From the NCBI GenBank assembly GCA_002067795.1, contig MVQI01000082.1, forward strand, positions 62,001 to 126,000: a stretch of 64,000 nt of DNA, given 5' to 3'. Position numbers and translations under genes: made by a program. This document shows positions 13,791 to 22,600 of the stretch, piece by piece. How positions within the stretch are numbered: the first letter of the stretch is position 1; every line of letters starts with the position of its first letter. The stretch comes from Methanosaeta sp. PtaB.Bin039 (GTDB taxonomy: Archaea; Halobacteriota; Methanosarcinia; Methanotrichales; Methanotrichaceae). The notes beneath the pieces are model-generated. The model searched no databases. It was not told the DNA's origin and was given only the letters and a program-made list of their open reading frames with translations.

Positions 13791-15542
13791 ATGATGTTCT
13801 TTCGAGAATACGAGCGGATCTACCTATATCTGCTATCGGTGCTGGTCGGCGTGGGCGGCGGACTGGGTGCGGTGGTCTTCCGAGCGCTGACTGAGGCCGT
13901 TGGCGGCTTCTTCTTCACCGATCTTCTCTCCCGGGCCCCAAGCCCTCTGTTCGTGGTCCTTCTTCCAGTCCTAGGCGGGCTGATTGTCGGGCCGCTCTCT
14001 CATCTCCTGGCGCCGGAGACCCGGGGGGATGGCATAGTCCGGGTCATGGAAGCCATTCACCGTTCGGGTGGCAGCATCCGCACCCGGGCCGGGCTGGTCC
14101 TCATCTGCACCTCGGCCATAACCCTGGGCAGCGGCGGAAGCGCTGGGCGTGAGGGTCCCATCGCCCTTATCGGGGCCTCCCTCGCCTCCACCATCGGCCG
14201 CCTGCTTTCGGTAGATCCGCTTGGAAGACGCACACTTGTATTGAGCGGCCTGGCTGCGGGAATTGCCGGCACCTTCAACGCTCCAATGGGCGGGGCCATA
14301 TTCGCCCTGGAGGTGGTCTCCAGGCGGATATCCACGTCAGAGGCAGTACCGATACTGCTTGCTGCTGTGGTGGGAAAGGCTGTGGCATCATCTCTGATCG
14401 ATCCGGTGCCTGAGTTCGTCAATCCCAGTTTCATATTCACGCCTTTCGATATAGTCTTCTGCTTCCTCATGGGCCCGATCTTCGGCTGCCTGGCATTCCT
14501 GTGGGTGCGCTCATACCAGGTGATCGACGACTGGTTCGCTGCCCTTCCCATTTCCCCGGCCATCAAGCCCGCTCTGGGAGGGATTGTGGCCGGTGCTTGC
14601 GGCCTCTTCCTCTACGGATACGGCATAATGGGAGTAGGATACGGCGGCATCAATACCGTATTTGAGATGGCCCATTCCTCGCCTACAGATCAGCTGATCC
14701 TGCTGGTCCTGGTTCTCGCAATTGCTAAGGCTGTGGCTACAGGATGCACAGTCGGCTCAGGGGGAAGCGGAGGGCTCTTTGCCCCCACCCTCTATATCGG
14801 CACCATGCTTGGCCTCTCGTTCGGCATAATGACAGACCGCATATTTCCCGGGCTCGTCGCCAATCCACCCGACTATGGCCTATTGGGGATGGGGGCTTTC
14901 TTTGCCGGTGCCGCCTCGGCTCCTCTGACCTGCATATTCATGATAACGGAGATGACCGGCAGCTACGCCGCCCTGCCTGCCCTGATAATATCCTGCATCC
15001 TGAGCTATTCAGCAGCCGACCATCTGCTCGGCGGCGGTTCCATGTACACGGTAAAACTGGACCGCCAGGGCATATCCGTCGGCAGGCCGGCGGCGGTGCT
15101 GGAGGGGGTGACGGTTGATGAGATCATGGCCCGACGTCTTGTCGTAATCTCGCCGGAGACGACCATTCGAAAGGTTCGGGACCTGATCTTCGAGCACAAC
15201 GTCTCCGGATTTCCTGTTGTGGAAAAGGGCAGGCTTGTCGGAATCATCGCCTTCGACGATATCAGGATGGTTCCGCAAGACAAGCTGGATGTCCTTACAG
15301 CCTCTGACCTGGCTACCAGGGATGTGGTGACCGTGACCCCTGACAGATCTGCCAAGCAGGCAATGGATCTTCTTTACGCCAACCGTGTGGGCAGGTTGCC
15401 GGTGGTCAGCCCCGACGATCCGGGCCGTATAATGGGGATTTTGACAAGAAGCGATATCATAAGGGGATACGAAACCAGGGTGGCAGGCAAGCCACCTGGG
15501 AATGCGTCAGTTGGCCATCCGCCGTTTTACCCGCCACCCTAA
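13791..15542 (+). CDS. ClC-family chloride channel/antiporter with C-terminal CBS pair
   Basis: Membrane protein of 583 residues. The ClC core (about residues 1-425) shows GSGGSAGREGPIALIGA, with the gating glutamate of the GREGP motif, and the later selectivity segment GSGGSGGLFAPTLYIG. The conserved glutamate suggests a proton-coupled antiporter or a gated channel. Two CBS domains follow: VDEIMARRLVVISPETTIRK... at about 441-495 and TRDVVTVTPDRSAKQAMDLL... at about 508-560. They probably bind adenine nucleotides to regulate transport. The 3' end overlaps the convergent prs gene by 4 nt. Confidence 0.92.
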   Translation: MMFFREYERIYLYLLSVLVGVGGGLGAVVFRALTEAVGGFFFTDLLSRAPSPLFVVLLPVLGGLIVGPLSHLLAPETRGDGIVRVMEAIHRSGGSIRTRAGLVLICTSAITLGSGGSAGREGPIALIGASLASTIGRLLSVDPLGRRTLVLSGLAAGIAGTFNAPMGGAIFALEVVSRRISTSEAVPILLAAVVGKAVASSLIDPVPEFVNPSFIFTPFDIVFCFLMGPIFGCLAFLWVRSYQVIDDWFAALPISPAIKPALGGIVAGACGLFLYGYGIMGVGYGGINTVFEMAHSSPTDQLILLVLVLAIAKAVATGCTVGSGGSGGLFAPTLYIGTMLGLSFGIMTDRIFPGLVANPPDYGLLGMGAFFAGAASAPLTCIFMITEMTGSYAALPALIISCILSYSAADHLLGGGSMYTVKLDRQGISVGRPAAVLEGVTVDEIMARRLVVISPETTIRKVRDLIFEHNVSGFPVVEKGRLVGIIAFDDIRMVPQDKLDVLTASDLATRDVVTVTPDRSAKQAMDLLYANRVGRLPVVSPDDPGRIMGILTRSDIIRGYETRVAGKPPGNASVGHPPFYPPP

Positions 15543-16393
15543 TCCCGTCTGGTGGCGTCGGCGATCAGGGGGGCCACCGAGACCGAGCTTACCCCCCGAT
15601 CAAGGGTGTCGGTAGCAATAATCGCCTCTACGCCAGCCCGGCAGAGCTTGAGTATGGCCGAGCCGGTCAGAACAGCGTGAACTGCAGCCAGATAAACCCT
15701 CCTCGCTCCCTGCCGGCGCAGGAGCGAAATCGCGGTGGCCATGGTCCCGCCTGTGGCGATCATGTCGTCGGTGATAACTATATCCCTTCCTTTGACCGCG
15801 ATCTCCCGTGGTGCCATGGATACCTCCGTCCCGCTGTGTCTCGTCTTCTCCAGATGATCAAACGGGCAGCCTACCAGCGAAGCGGCACGAGATGCCATTG
15901 TCACAGCTCCTTTGTCCGGCGATATTATCACCGGGTCAGCGAGGTCCAGGGACTTTATCCTCTCAGCCAGTAGCGGTGTTGCATCCAGGTTCTGGGCCTG
16001 GCAGCTGAAGTGGCCTAGGATTGTGGGCGCATGTATGTTTATCGTGAATGCACGATCCCCTTGCAGGAAGGGATTCAATGCGGTTGCCAGGGCCCGGGCG
16101 GTCATGGGCTCACCAGGCTGAAAGACCTTGTCCTGGCGGGCGTATCCGAAGTAGGGTATCACCAGGGATAGTCGTCTGCCCCGCAGCACGTCCAGCAGCT
16201 GCAGCAGGTAGATAAAATCCCTATCTGTAGGCGTGCTCTGGATCAGCAGCAGGGGCTCTGCCAGTTCAGACTGTATCTGAGCATAGGCCTCGCCGTCCGG
16301 AAAGTTCCGAAAATCGCATATGGCCAGCTCCTCACCCCGCAGGGCAGCCACCCTGCCAGCCAGGAGCTGGGATGATGGTCCTCCGATTATCAT
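15539..16393 (-). CDS. prs: Ribose-phosphate pyrophosphokinase
   Basis: Makes PRPP from ribose 5-phosphate and ATP for nucleotide, histidine and, in methanogens, methanopterin synthesis. The 284-residue protein has the archaeal length. Motifs are DFRNFPDGEAY at the N-terminus, the ATP-binding PYFGYARQDKVF near residue 80 (consensus Y-R-Q-D), NIHAPTILGHF, and the PRPP loop VITDDMIATGGT near residue 205. It lies 35 nt downstream of the PmbA-like gene on the same strand, at the end of the long minus-strand run. Confidence 0.95.
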   Translation of the reverse strand: MIIGGPSSQLLAGRVAALRGEELAICDFRNFPDGEAYAQIQSELAEPLLLIQSTPTDRDFIYLLQLLDVLRGRRLSLVIPYFGYARQDKVFQPGEPMTARALATALNPFLQGDRAFTINIHAPTILGHFSCQAQNLDATPLLAERIKSLDLADPVIISPDKGAVTMASRAASLVGCPFDHLEKTRHSGTEVSMAPREIAVKGRDIVITDDMIATGGTMATAISLLRRQGARRVYLAAVHAVLTGSAILKLCRAGVEAIIATDTLDRGVSSVSVAPLIADATRRD

Positions 16394-16428
16394 TCGATTC
16401 GCCTCAAATCTCCCAAGATATGATCATC

Positions 16429-17753
16429 TCAGCCGACGACCTTGAGCGGCGCTCTGACCGTCGGGGTCACTATGCCGCCAACCGCTCGCGAGTCTTTGCC
16501 CGCCTTCAGCTCGCTCATGATCTGAAATATATTTCCGGCCAGCATGGCAGACCTGACCGGCTCTGCCAGCTCTCCGTCCTTCACAAGGAACGCGTTTCTG
16601 GCCTCGACTGAGAAGTCCCCAGATATCGGATTTCCGGTATGGGCTCCGATCAGGCTGCTGGCGTAGAGCCCCTCTTTAAGGTCTGCTAATATGTCGACTG
16701 GCTCTTCGGACAGTATCAGCAGGTTGCGCAAACCGACTTTGGGCAGGTCAAAGTAGCCGCCGCGCACAGAATTGCCGGTGCTGTGCAGGCCTTCTTTGCC
16801 GGCGCAGTAGCTGTCGTAGAGGAAGCCCTTCATGACTCCAGAGTCCACCAGCACGGTCCTCTGGGAAGACACCCCTTCGGCATCGGTGGATGAGGTGCCC
16901 ATTCCACCAGGCAGAAGGCCGTCGTCCACCAGGCTCAAATGCGGGTCTGCAACGATCTGGCCGATCTTGTCCGCGAGCCTGGACCGGCCTTTCTGCACGC
17001 TCTCGGCTGAGAGCGCCGGGACAAACGTGTTTCCCAACAGGTCGGCAAAGGCCACCGGGCTTAGCACCACCTGGAAAGTGCCTGTGGGTGCAGCCACACC
17101 TCCCCGAGATGATGCCGCCATCTGCGCAGCCTTCCTTCCGACTGCAACCATGTCCAGCCCGTGGCTGCGGGACATGTCGAACTCGCTGCCTGTAGCCACG
17201 GTATCGCCATGGGATACAGCCTCCAGAGATCCATGGCAGGCGGTGCCGATCTCCCGGAGGTCCATTCCTGCAGAGCTTGCGATCACCTCAACGCCGCAAG
17301 AGAGGCCGACTCCGCCTGATAGTGGCTGGGCAAAAGAGACGCTGGCGCACCCCTCCAAGAGCTGCATAGCCATCTGTATCACCTCTTCGGGCTCCATCTG
17401 GGCCAGGACCGGGTCGTATGTTCCCTGGACAGTCATCGCGACGTCCGGCCGCGCAAGCCCCCTCCAGTCCGGGTCTCCCCCTCTCACTCTGGCAGCGCGG
17501 ACTGCAGCCTCCGCAGTCGCCGGGAGGCGGGAGAAATCGCTTGTGCTGGAAAATCCCTGGGCTCCGTTGACTGCGACTCGCAGGCCCAGGCCGCACACCC
17601 GGCTCTGGCTGGCCGTCTCTATGGCAGCTTTCCTGAGGGAGACACGAAAAGAGCGAGCCGATGTCCCGAAAACCTCGGCTTCGTCTGCCCCTTTCCGGAT
17701 GGCCAGTTCCAGTAGATGATAGGCATTCTCGGTCAGGGCAGCTGTCGGCTCAT
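16429..17753 (-). CDS. PmbA/TldD-family metallopeptidase-like protein with disrupted or unusual start
   Basis: Homologue of PmbA (TldE), one half of the TldD/TldE protease. The C-terminal part has the typical APTGTFQVVLSP, DDGLLPGGMGTSSTDAEG, GNPISGDFSVEARNAFLVKDGE and terminal GGIVTPTVRAPLKVVG. No HExxxH zinc motif is seen, as expected for the PmbA rather than the TldD partner. The conserved frame begins near LTENAYHLLELAIRKGADEAEVF but contains no ATG, GTG or TTG before it unless it runs 120 nt into the PAC2 gene. An ATG at 17753, in a perfect ATGA overlap with the PAC2 stop, is in a different frame and meets TGA at 17735-17733. One extra base in the CCC at 17738-17736 would join them (MSRQLPLTENAYHLLELA). 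The alternative is a CTG start at 17736. Confidence 0.75.
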
Positions 17754-18517
17754 CCGATGTACCGGAGATCCTCCTCGCCTCCGCCCTCGTAGGGCATCTG
17801 GGCCCGTTCCATCTCCTGAAGCTTTCCCACGATCCGCTCCATCTCCTTGGCCCGGTCCTCCAGGGCCTGCATGCCAACCTCGATCTGAAGGGCCTGGCTG
17901 AGCACCTTCAGCACGGCATGGGCGGACTTTGGATCTACAAGGTAGCCGCTTGTGGTTCCCATGAGGCAGACTGCCTCGATATCCCGAAGGCCTCCAAGCC
18001 CCAGCAAGAGCCCGCTGACACCGATTATTCCGCCACCCGGCTCCTCTTCGTGGAAGAGGACGCCGTTTTGCTTCATCTGCTCCACGAGGTCGGGCCTGTT
18101 TGTGGCTCCCAAGACCTGCGGCTCAACAAACTGGCCTGTGCCGAATCCTCCAAGGGTGTATATCCGGCTGACCCCCATCTCCTCGGCCAGGTCCAGGAAT
18201 ATTCCTGTCAGCTCGTAGTGGCCTTCGTTGGTGGCGCTCTGATAATCCCCAACGAGTATCAGCAGATCGGGGGTCTTGCCGTGGCCCTGATATGCATAGA
18301 TCTCGTTTCTGACCTGACGGACCGTCCCGTCCTTTCTGACCAGCACCTGCGGCGGGAAGTGTGGCGAGTATATTTCCATGATCAGCTCGGCCGAGAGCTC
18401 ATCGATCAGGTGCTCTGCCACCAGCTTTCCCACATGGCCCACTCCAGGAAGCCCCTCCACCATAACAGGGCTTTGCAGATGGACCTCCTTAATCCTGCGA
18501 ACCAGGGTCTCGATCAT
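17750..18517 (-). CDS. PAC2 (proteasome assembly chaperone)-family protein
   Basis: A 255-residue member of the archaeal PAC2 family, homologues of eukaryotic proteasome assembly chaperone 2. It is often next to nop10 and aif2a, as here. The core runs from VMVEGLPGVGHVGKLVAEHL to YTLGGFGTGQ and GGGIIGVSGLLLGLGG. The C-terminal 45 residues look like a charged coiled coil (ALEDRAKEMERIVGKLQEME). ATG 18517 overlaps the nop10 stop (ATGA) and starts the conserved MIETLVRRIKEV. Biochemical function in archaea is not established. Confidence 0.88.
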   Translation of the reverse strand: MIETLVRRIKEVHLQSPVMVEGLPGVGHVGKLVAEHLIDELSAELIMEIYSPHFPPQVLVRKDGTVRQVRNEIYAYQGHGKTPDLLILVGDYQSATNEGHYELTGIFLDLAEEMGVSRIYTLGGFGTGQFVEPQVLGATNRPDLVEQMKQNGVLFHEEEPGGGIIGVSGLLLGLGGLRDIEAVCLMGTTSGYLVDPKSAHAVLKVLSQALQIEVGMQALEDRAKEMERIVGKLQEMERAQMPYEGGGEEDLRYIG

Positions 18518-18675
18518 GAAGTCTCCTGGGCCAAAGCCCGACGGTACTTGCCGTAGCGATCCTCCGGGGAGAACCGGGCCGGACGGGTACCGCGAGTGGC
18601 AGTCCCGCAGTTGGGACAAATCTCTTTGAGCGTATAGCTATCGCATGCCGGGCAGCGTAGGATCTTCGATCTCAT
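18514..18675 (-). CDS. nop10: H/ACA RNA-protein component Nop10
   Basis: A 53-residue gene read directly from the minus strand. Nop10 scaffolds archaeal H/ACA ribonucleoproteins that make pseudouridine in rRNA together with Cbf5, Gar1 and L7Ae. The zinc ribbon is formed by C8-x2-C11 and C20-x2-C23 (LRCPACDSYTLKEICPNCG), and the C-terminal helix has the invariant RFSPEDRYGKYRR. Both ends overlap the neighbours by 4 nt: aIF2-alpha upstream and PAC2 downstream. This is the usual archaeal gene order. Confidence 0.96.
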   Translation of the reverse strand: MRSKILRCPACDSYTLKEICPNCGTATRGTRPARFSPEDRYGKYRRALAQETS

Positions 18676-19445
18676 GCCTCTCTCAAGAACGCGCCCTCGC
18701 CGCCGTGCTGCTCTATATACTTTATCACGGCCTGTGCCGACTTTTTGAGGGTTGCCTCAGCATGCTTATAATCGGGGGCAGAAACCTTTATCCTGTACCT
18801 GGGGGCTCCGACATACTTGACCTCCAGGGCCACTTCCTTGTCCCTGATCTTCTTGGCCTGCTTCAGGGCCTTGCGGATGACCTCTATGCCGTCGGGATCG
18901 GGTGAGGTTATATCCACATACCCCGAGATCTCCACCGATGGTATCTTGACGTTTTGCTGGGCCATCTGGTAGATGATCTTGATGTCATCCTGGGTTAGGC
19001 CGCTCTCGATCAGGGCCTCCTCACCGCTAACCGCAGCTTCCTCCAGGGCGCCATAGAGGCTGTGATACGATTTTAGAAGTGTACTATGGACCCTCGTCAG
19101 GTCGTCTTCCCTGCCTTCGTAGGCCATCTGAAGCCATTTCCAGGCCTTCAGATCTGCTTTCCACTCCTGGATCTTCTCCCTCCTCTGGTGCTCGTTGACA
19201 TCCTTTAGGGAGAGATCGATATGATGCCTGTTCCGGTCCACGCTCAGAACCTTGCAGACGATCTTCTGGCCCTCTCGCACATGGTCACGGATATACTTGA
19301 TCCAGCCGCTGGCCACCTCAGATATATGGATCAATCCCTTCTTGCCAGCGTACTCATCCATCGTTACGAAAGCGCCGAAGTCCACCACCTGCTCCACCGT
19401 ACATACGACCAGATCTCCTGGTTCTGGCCAACCTTCCCTAAGCAT
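18672..19445 (-). CDS. eif2a: Translation initiation factor aIF2 alpha subunit
   Basis: Alpha subunit of the heterotrimer that delivers initiator tRNA to the small ribosomal subunit. Of 257 residues, the N-terminal S1/OB domain is clear: GDLVVCTVEQVVDFGAFVTM, KGLIHISEVASGWIKYIRDHV, VDRNRHHIDLSLKDV. The helical middle domain and the alpha/beta C-terminal domain (VDITSPDPDGIEVIRKAL...YRIKVSAPDYKHAE) follow. The start ATG 19445 has GAGGT six bases upstream. It is 14 nt after rps27e and overlaps nop10 by 4 nt. Confidence 0.96.
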   Translation of the reverse strand: MLREGWPEPGDLVVCTVEQVVDFGAFVTMDEYAGKKGLIHISEVASGWIKYIRDHVREGQKIVCKVLSVDRNRHHIDLSLKDVNEHQRREKIQEWKADLKAWKWLQMAYEGREDDLTRVHSTLLKSYHSLYGALEEAAVSGEEALIESGLTQDDIKIIYQMAQQNVKIPSVEISGYVDITSPDPDGIEVIRKALKQAKKIRDKEVALEVKYVGAPRYRIKVSAPDYKHAEATLKKSAQAVIKYIEQHGGEGAFLREA

Positions 19446-19459
19446 CTGGGTTACCTCGG

Positions 19460-19624
19460 TTATTCCATGACTTCCACTATCTGGGTCTTGATCTCGGCCT
19501 TTCCACCCCTGGGCTCGGCCAGGGTGCGGCCGCAAACCAGGCATTTCACTTGAGTGGATGCGTTGCCGAATATGATCTGCTCGTTCTCGCAATCATTGCA
19601 CTTTACCTTCAGGAATTTAGCCAG
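19460..19624 (-). CDS. rps27e: Ribosomal protein S27e, apparently starting at CTG
   Basis: A 54-residue zinc-ribbon ribosomal protein read directly from the sequence. The cysteines are C9-x2-C12 and C28-x2-C31 ([10 protein letters not shown] and [10 protein letters not shown]), and the end is KTQIVEVME. The conserved N-terminus AKFLKVKC must follow the start directly, yet the codon before it is CTG (19624-19622). The in-frame codon two positions upstream is the L44e stop TGA, so no ATG, GTG or TTG is available. GGAGG lies 8 nt before the CTG, inside the end of rpl44e, an ideal spacing. I therefore infer CTG initiation. Confidence 0.9.
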   Translation of the reverse strand: MAKFLKVKCNDCENEQIIFGNASTQVKCLVCGRTLAEPRGGKAEIKTQIVEVME

Positions 19625-19627
19625 AGC

Positions 19628-19909
19628 TCATCCCTCCACTAGATCGAATTTTCCCAGACGAATCCCCTTTCGGGCATGGGCTTTCTTGCATACGTTGCAG
19701 CGGTAGCGGAGGTTCAGCCTCTTGGTTGGTTTATCCCCACCAGGGACCTTGGAGAACTTGCCTTGATTGCCCGTACCGTTCGCTCTGGCCTTCTGCCTGA
19801 CAATATGGGTCATGGTGCGGGCCTGTCCCCTCCTCACCCTCTCCACTGTGTGCGTGGTGTGCTTCTTGCAGAAGGGGCAATGAGCTTCAAACTGCTTTGG
19901 CATCTTCAT
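19628..19909 (-). CDS. rpl44e: Ribosomal protein L44e
   Basis: Zinc-ribbon protein of the large subunit E-site region, 93 residues. It has [20 protein letters not shown] with the first CxxC, a basic middle with [17 protein letters not shown], and the second CxxC in [15 protein letters not shown] 19909 has GAGGT eight bases upstream; ATG 19903 is the alternative. The stop is followed one codon later, in the same frame, by the inferred CTG start of S27e. Confidence 0.95.
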   Translation of the reverse strand: MKMPKQFEAHCPFCKKHTTHTVERVRRGQARTMTHIVRQKARANGTGNQGKFSKVPGGDKPTKRLNLRYRCNVCKKAHARKGIRLGKFDLVEG

Positions 19910-19915
19910 ACCAGA

Positions 19916-20494
19916 TTACCTCATACTGATTTCCTGAGCTAGACCCCGGCTACATAGGTTCCTCGCATGTATGGCCGGCAGCATGACCACATCATCCCTG
20001 GATAAGAGATAACGCCGGCCATCTACACCTATAAACATAGGAACGCTGTCTAGCAGTCTTACTGTGGTATATTCCTGGCCTATATCCCTCTTGCCCGTTA
20101 AAGGTCTTTCGGTGCCTTTTCCGGCCAAGGTGTCCATTATACGCTGTCTTCCCCGGCTGGCGGCAGATAGAAGGCTCTCGTAAATCTCGGCCTCCTCCTG
20201 GGTAAGCCCGGACCGGTCATCTCCCTGCTGGCTTGAGCTGGCCCGGCGCAGCGCTCGCTTGGTCAGCTTCTTCATCCGTATGTCCATGAGCTTAGACGCG
20301 CTCTTTCTGGACGATTTCAGCTCGTCTTCAACTATCTGAGCTTCCACCCCGAAATGGTCCTCCAGCCGGGAGAGGTCGTCCTCCAGCGCCGATATATGCT
20401 CTGCCACCTGCCGGTAGAAGTCCAGGTCCAGTGGCTGAAGCTCGGCCTTCTTTCGCTCCTCTCTGAGTACATTTGCCAGGTTAAGCTCAGCCAC
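19916..20494 (-). CDS. gins51: GINS complex subunit Gins51 (Sld5/Psf1-like)
   Basis: Component of the archaeal replicative helicase complex with MCM and Cdc45/GAN. The 192-residue protein starts with the helical A-domain (ELQPLDLDFYRQVAEHISALEDDL, then RMKKLTKRALRRAS) and ends in a small beta-rich B-domain (VPMFIGVDGRRYLLSRDDVVMLP...LCSRG). That is the A-then-B domain order of Sld5/Psf1-type subunits. It sits between priS and L44e, a frequent archaeal linkage of GINS with primase. Confidence 0.88.
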   Translation of the reverse strand: MAELNLANVLREERKKAELQPLDLDFYRQVAEHISALEDDLSRLEDHFGVEAQIVEDELKSSRKSASKLMDIRMKKLTKRALRRASSSQQGDDRSGLTQEEAEIYESLLSAASRGRQRIMDTLAGKGTERPLTGKRDIGQEYTTVRLLDSVPMFIGVDGRRYLLSRDDVVMLPAIHARNLCSRGLAQEISMR

Positions 20495-20588
20495 TAACGC
20501 TCCCTCCCCCCTAAAATTCCCGCCCCTTGCACACAGGCAAACCGCCCGGGATTGGAATCATCCGTCCTGGGAAGTTGTTATGGTGCAA

Positions 20589-21797
20589 TCATCCTCTATA
20601 ATCTTTGTCCAGCTCCGCTGCCCCTCGAGCCATCACGAATATAGCTGCATATCCCGGCAGCCTGGCTGGCCCTGTTTCCAGATCGAACCTCTCACCCTTC
20701 ATCTCAAGAACGGTGGGTTTCTCCACCAAAACCTGGACCGGGCGTCGATCGAAGACCACAGCGTCACGAAGGGGCTGAAAAGACTGGAGGGCGTCGGCCG
20801 GCAGAGCGGTGACCCTCAGGCCGGTACCGCCGTGAAGGCTCTCCGGAAAGCGGATAAGCCGCCGGATATCAGCCGTAACCGGCTCGTCTGTCTCTCCCCT
20901 CATCTCGTCGATGAAAGGTCCCATGCTTATCCCTTCCTCTGCCAGGTAGGGAAGGAGAAGCCCCCACAGGCCGGAGCTGCCACGGAAGAAGTCAAGGTTG
21001 CCTGCGGAGATCTTTTCTGCAGTGCCCTCCTTTGCGATCTCGCGGTAGAACCTCTTAGCGGTCTTTCTGCCCACTCCTTTAACGCCTGCCAGCGTCTTTA
21101 CCGCCTCATCCTCTCCCAGCGCCTGCAGGTATCTGACGAAGGATTGGACCGCCCGATTGATCCTGCCGCCCCAGCCGGCGGCGCGGGCAGAAGGGATTCG
21201 CAGTGACTCCGCCCTCTCCCTGCCGGCGTCTCCGGAGACTTGGACCGTGCTTATGAACCTATCAAGGTCCAGCCCCCTGCCGGTCAGGTAATCCACTATC
21301 TCCCGGCGAGCCTCGCTTGGAAGTGGCCGCACCCGTGGGTCCCTCACGTGGATATGATATCCTCTTCCGCCTGAGAAGACCACCGAGACCTGGTCCTGGT
21401 CAAGCCCGAAGTCATCCATCAGGAACTCGAGCAGCTTGGCAGTCTCCTTCTTGACCAGATCCAGCATCTCCCCGTACGATTTCGGAGACCTTCGCAGGTG
21501 ATCGGCATCCAGGTCGAAGATCAGGTCTGCGCCCTGCCATAGCTTCTCCTTCATCGTGGGCGCTCCTGGATGGATGTAGTATGCTGCTGAGTGATATACA
21601 TGAGCGGGTACGGTGGCCCTGATGAAGTCCACCAGTTCCATCCGGCTAAAGAACGCTCGGTGCCTGCGCATGCCTGGCTGGTCGAAGAAGAGAAATCCCC
21701 ATTCCCTGGCCGGCAGGTCGGGGGGTGCTTCCATGGAGGCCATCAGGTAATATTCCCGAAAACGGGACCGCAGGTACTGCGCGGTGAGCTGGTTCAT
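20589..21797 (-). CDS. priS: DNA primase small (catalytic) subunit PriS
   Basis: Catalytic subunit of archaeal/eukaryotic-type primase; the large subunit is not in the window. The 402-residue product begins MNQLTAQYLRSRFREYYL. It shows the catalytic DxD in ADLIFDLDADHL and the nucleotide-binding SGGRGYHIHVRDPRVR. The C-terminal region has REIVDYLTGRGLDLDRF. An ATG at 21857 would add 20 residues right after the nitrilase stop but has no clear ribosome binding site; I prefer 21797, which begins the family's conserved N-terminus. A 94-nt gap separates it from gins51 downstream. Confidence 0.93.
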   Translation of the reverse strand: MNQLTAQYLRSRFREYYLMASMEAPPDLPAREWGFLFFDQPGMRRHRAFFSRMELVDFIRATVPAHVYHSAAYYIHPGAPTMKEKLWQGADLIFDLDADHLRRSPKSYGEMLDLVKKETAKLLEFLMDDFGLDQDQVSVVFSGGRGYHIHVRDPRVRPLPSEARREIVDYLTGRGLDLDRFISTVQVSGDAGRERAESLRIPSARAAGWGGRINRAVQSFVRYLQALGEDEAVKTLAGVKGVGRKTAKRFYREIAKEGTAEKISAGNLDFFRGSSGLWGLLLPYLAEEGISMGPFIDEMRGETDEPVTADIRRLIRFPESLHGGTGLRVTALPADALQSFQPLRDAVVFDRRPVQVLVEKPTVLEMKGERFDLETGPARLPGYAAIFVMARGAAELDKDYRG

Positions 21798-21859
21798 CCC
21801 GGATGACAACTCCGATGCCTTCGATGATATTCTTGCCGGCGGCTTCGCAACCCGCATCT

Positions 21860-22600
21860 CTAGTAGAGTTCGGGCCGTCTGTCTGCCCAGCAGGTCAGGG
21901 CAGCTCTGGCCTGCTCCTGCAAATCCGGATCGATCCTTGCGCAGATCACGGTCTGTCCGGGCCTTGCCTCGGCCAGCACCCGGCCCAGCGGGTCCACGAT
22001 AATGCTGCCGCCCCCAGCCGCCCAGTTGCAGGCGATGTGACATATCTGGTTCTCGATTGCGCGTGCTATTGACAGGGCCCTCCAGTGTTCTATTCTCTCT
22101 GCTGGAAACTCGCCCACAGTTACCAGGAGATCGGCTCCACTTGAGCATAGCCGCCTGGCCACCTCGGGAAAGCGCAGGTCGTAGCAGATCTGAAGTCCGA
22201 TCTTGCCCCGGCTGGTGAGGATGGGTTCGATACGGTCGGCACCGATGAAATGGGATTTCTCCGGCCCGAAGGGATGGACCTTATCCTGGCAGCCGAGCTG
22301 GAGGCCATCGAGGCAGAATCCTGTGTTAAGGCGGCCCCTCATCGAGGCGGTCATGATCGAGCCGATTATCATGGTTCCCGTCCGGGAGGCGAGTTCTCTG
22401 AAAGGCTGCAGGGATGGATACGGACTCTCCTCTGGCCGTGCCGAATAATCAAATCCGGTCAGAAAGAGCTCTGGAAGAATTACCAGATCCGCACCGCTCC
22501 GGCATGCCCAGCCAACCATCTCCAGCGCTCTCTGGCAGTTGCCTTCCTGCTCTGCAGGCATGACATCAAGCTGCACAGCAGCAGCAAGCAGCGATCTCAA
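21860..22600 (-). CDS. Nitrilase-superfamily carbon-nitrogen hydrolase
   Basis: A 246-residue CN-hydrolase. The catalytic triad is visible: Glu in VILPELFLTGFDY, Lys in CQDKVHPFGPEK and Cys in GLQICYDLRFPEV. Substrate is unknown; members hydrolyse amides such as omega-amides, beta-ureidopropionate or aliphatic amides. The TTG start at 22600 overlaps the stop of the ABC ATPase (TTGA), so the two are translationally coupled. It lies directly before priS. Confidence 0.87.
   Translation of the reverse strand: MRSLLAAAVQLDVMPAEQEGNCQRALEMVGWACRSGADLVILPELFLTGFDYSARPEESPYPSLQPFRELASRTGTMIIGSIMTASMRGRLNTGFCLDGLQLGCQDKVHPFGPEKSHFIGADRIEPILTSRGKIGLQICYDLRFPEVARRLCSSGADLLVTVGEFPAERIEHWRALSIARAIENQICHIACNWAAGGGSIIVDPLGRVLAEARPGQTVICARIDPDLQEQARAALTCWADRRPELY

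Noticed and set aside
17754-17877. Longer PmbA-like start at 17877
   Set aside because: The extension lies inside the PAC2 coding region in another frame and encodes Arg/Trp-rich sequence without similarity.
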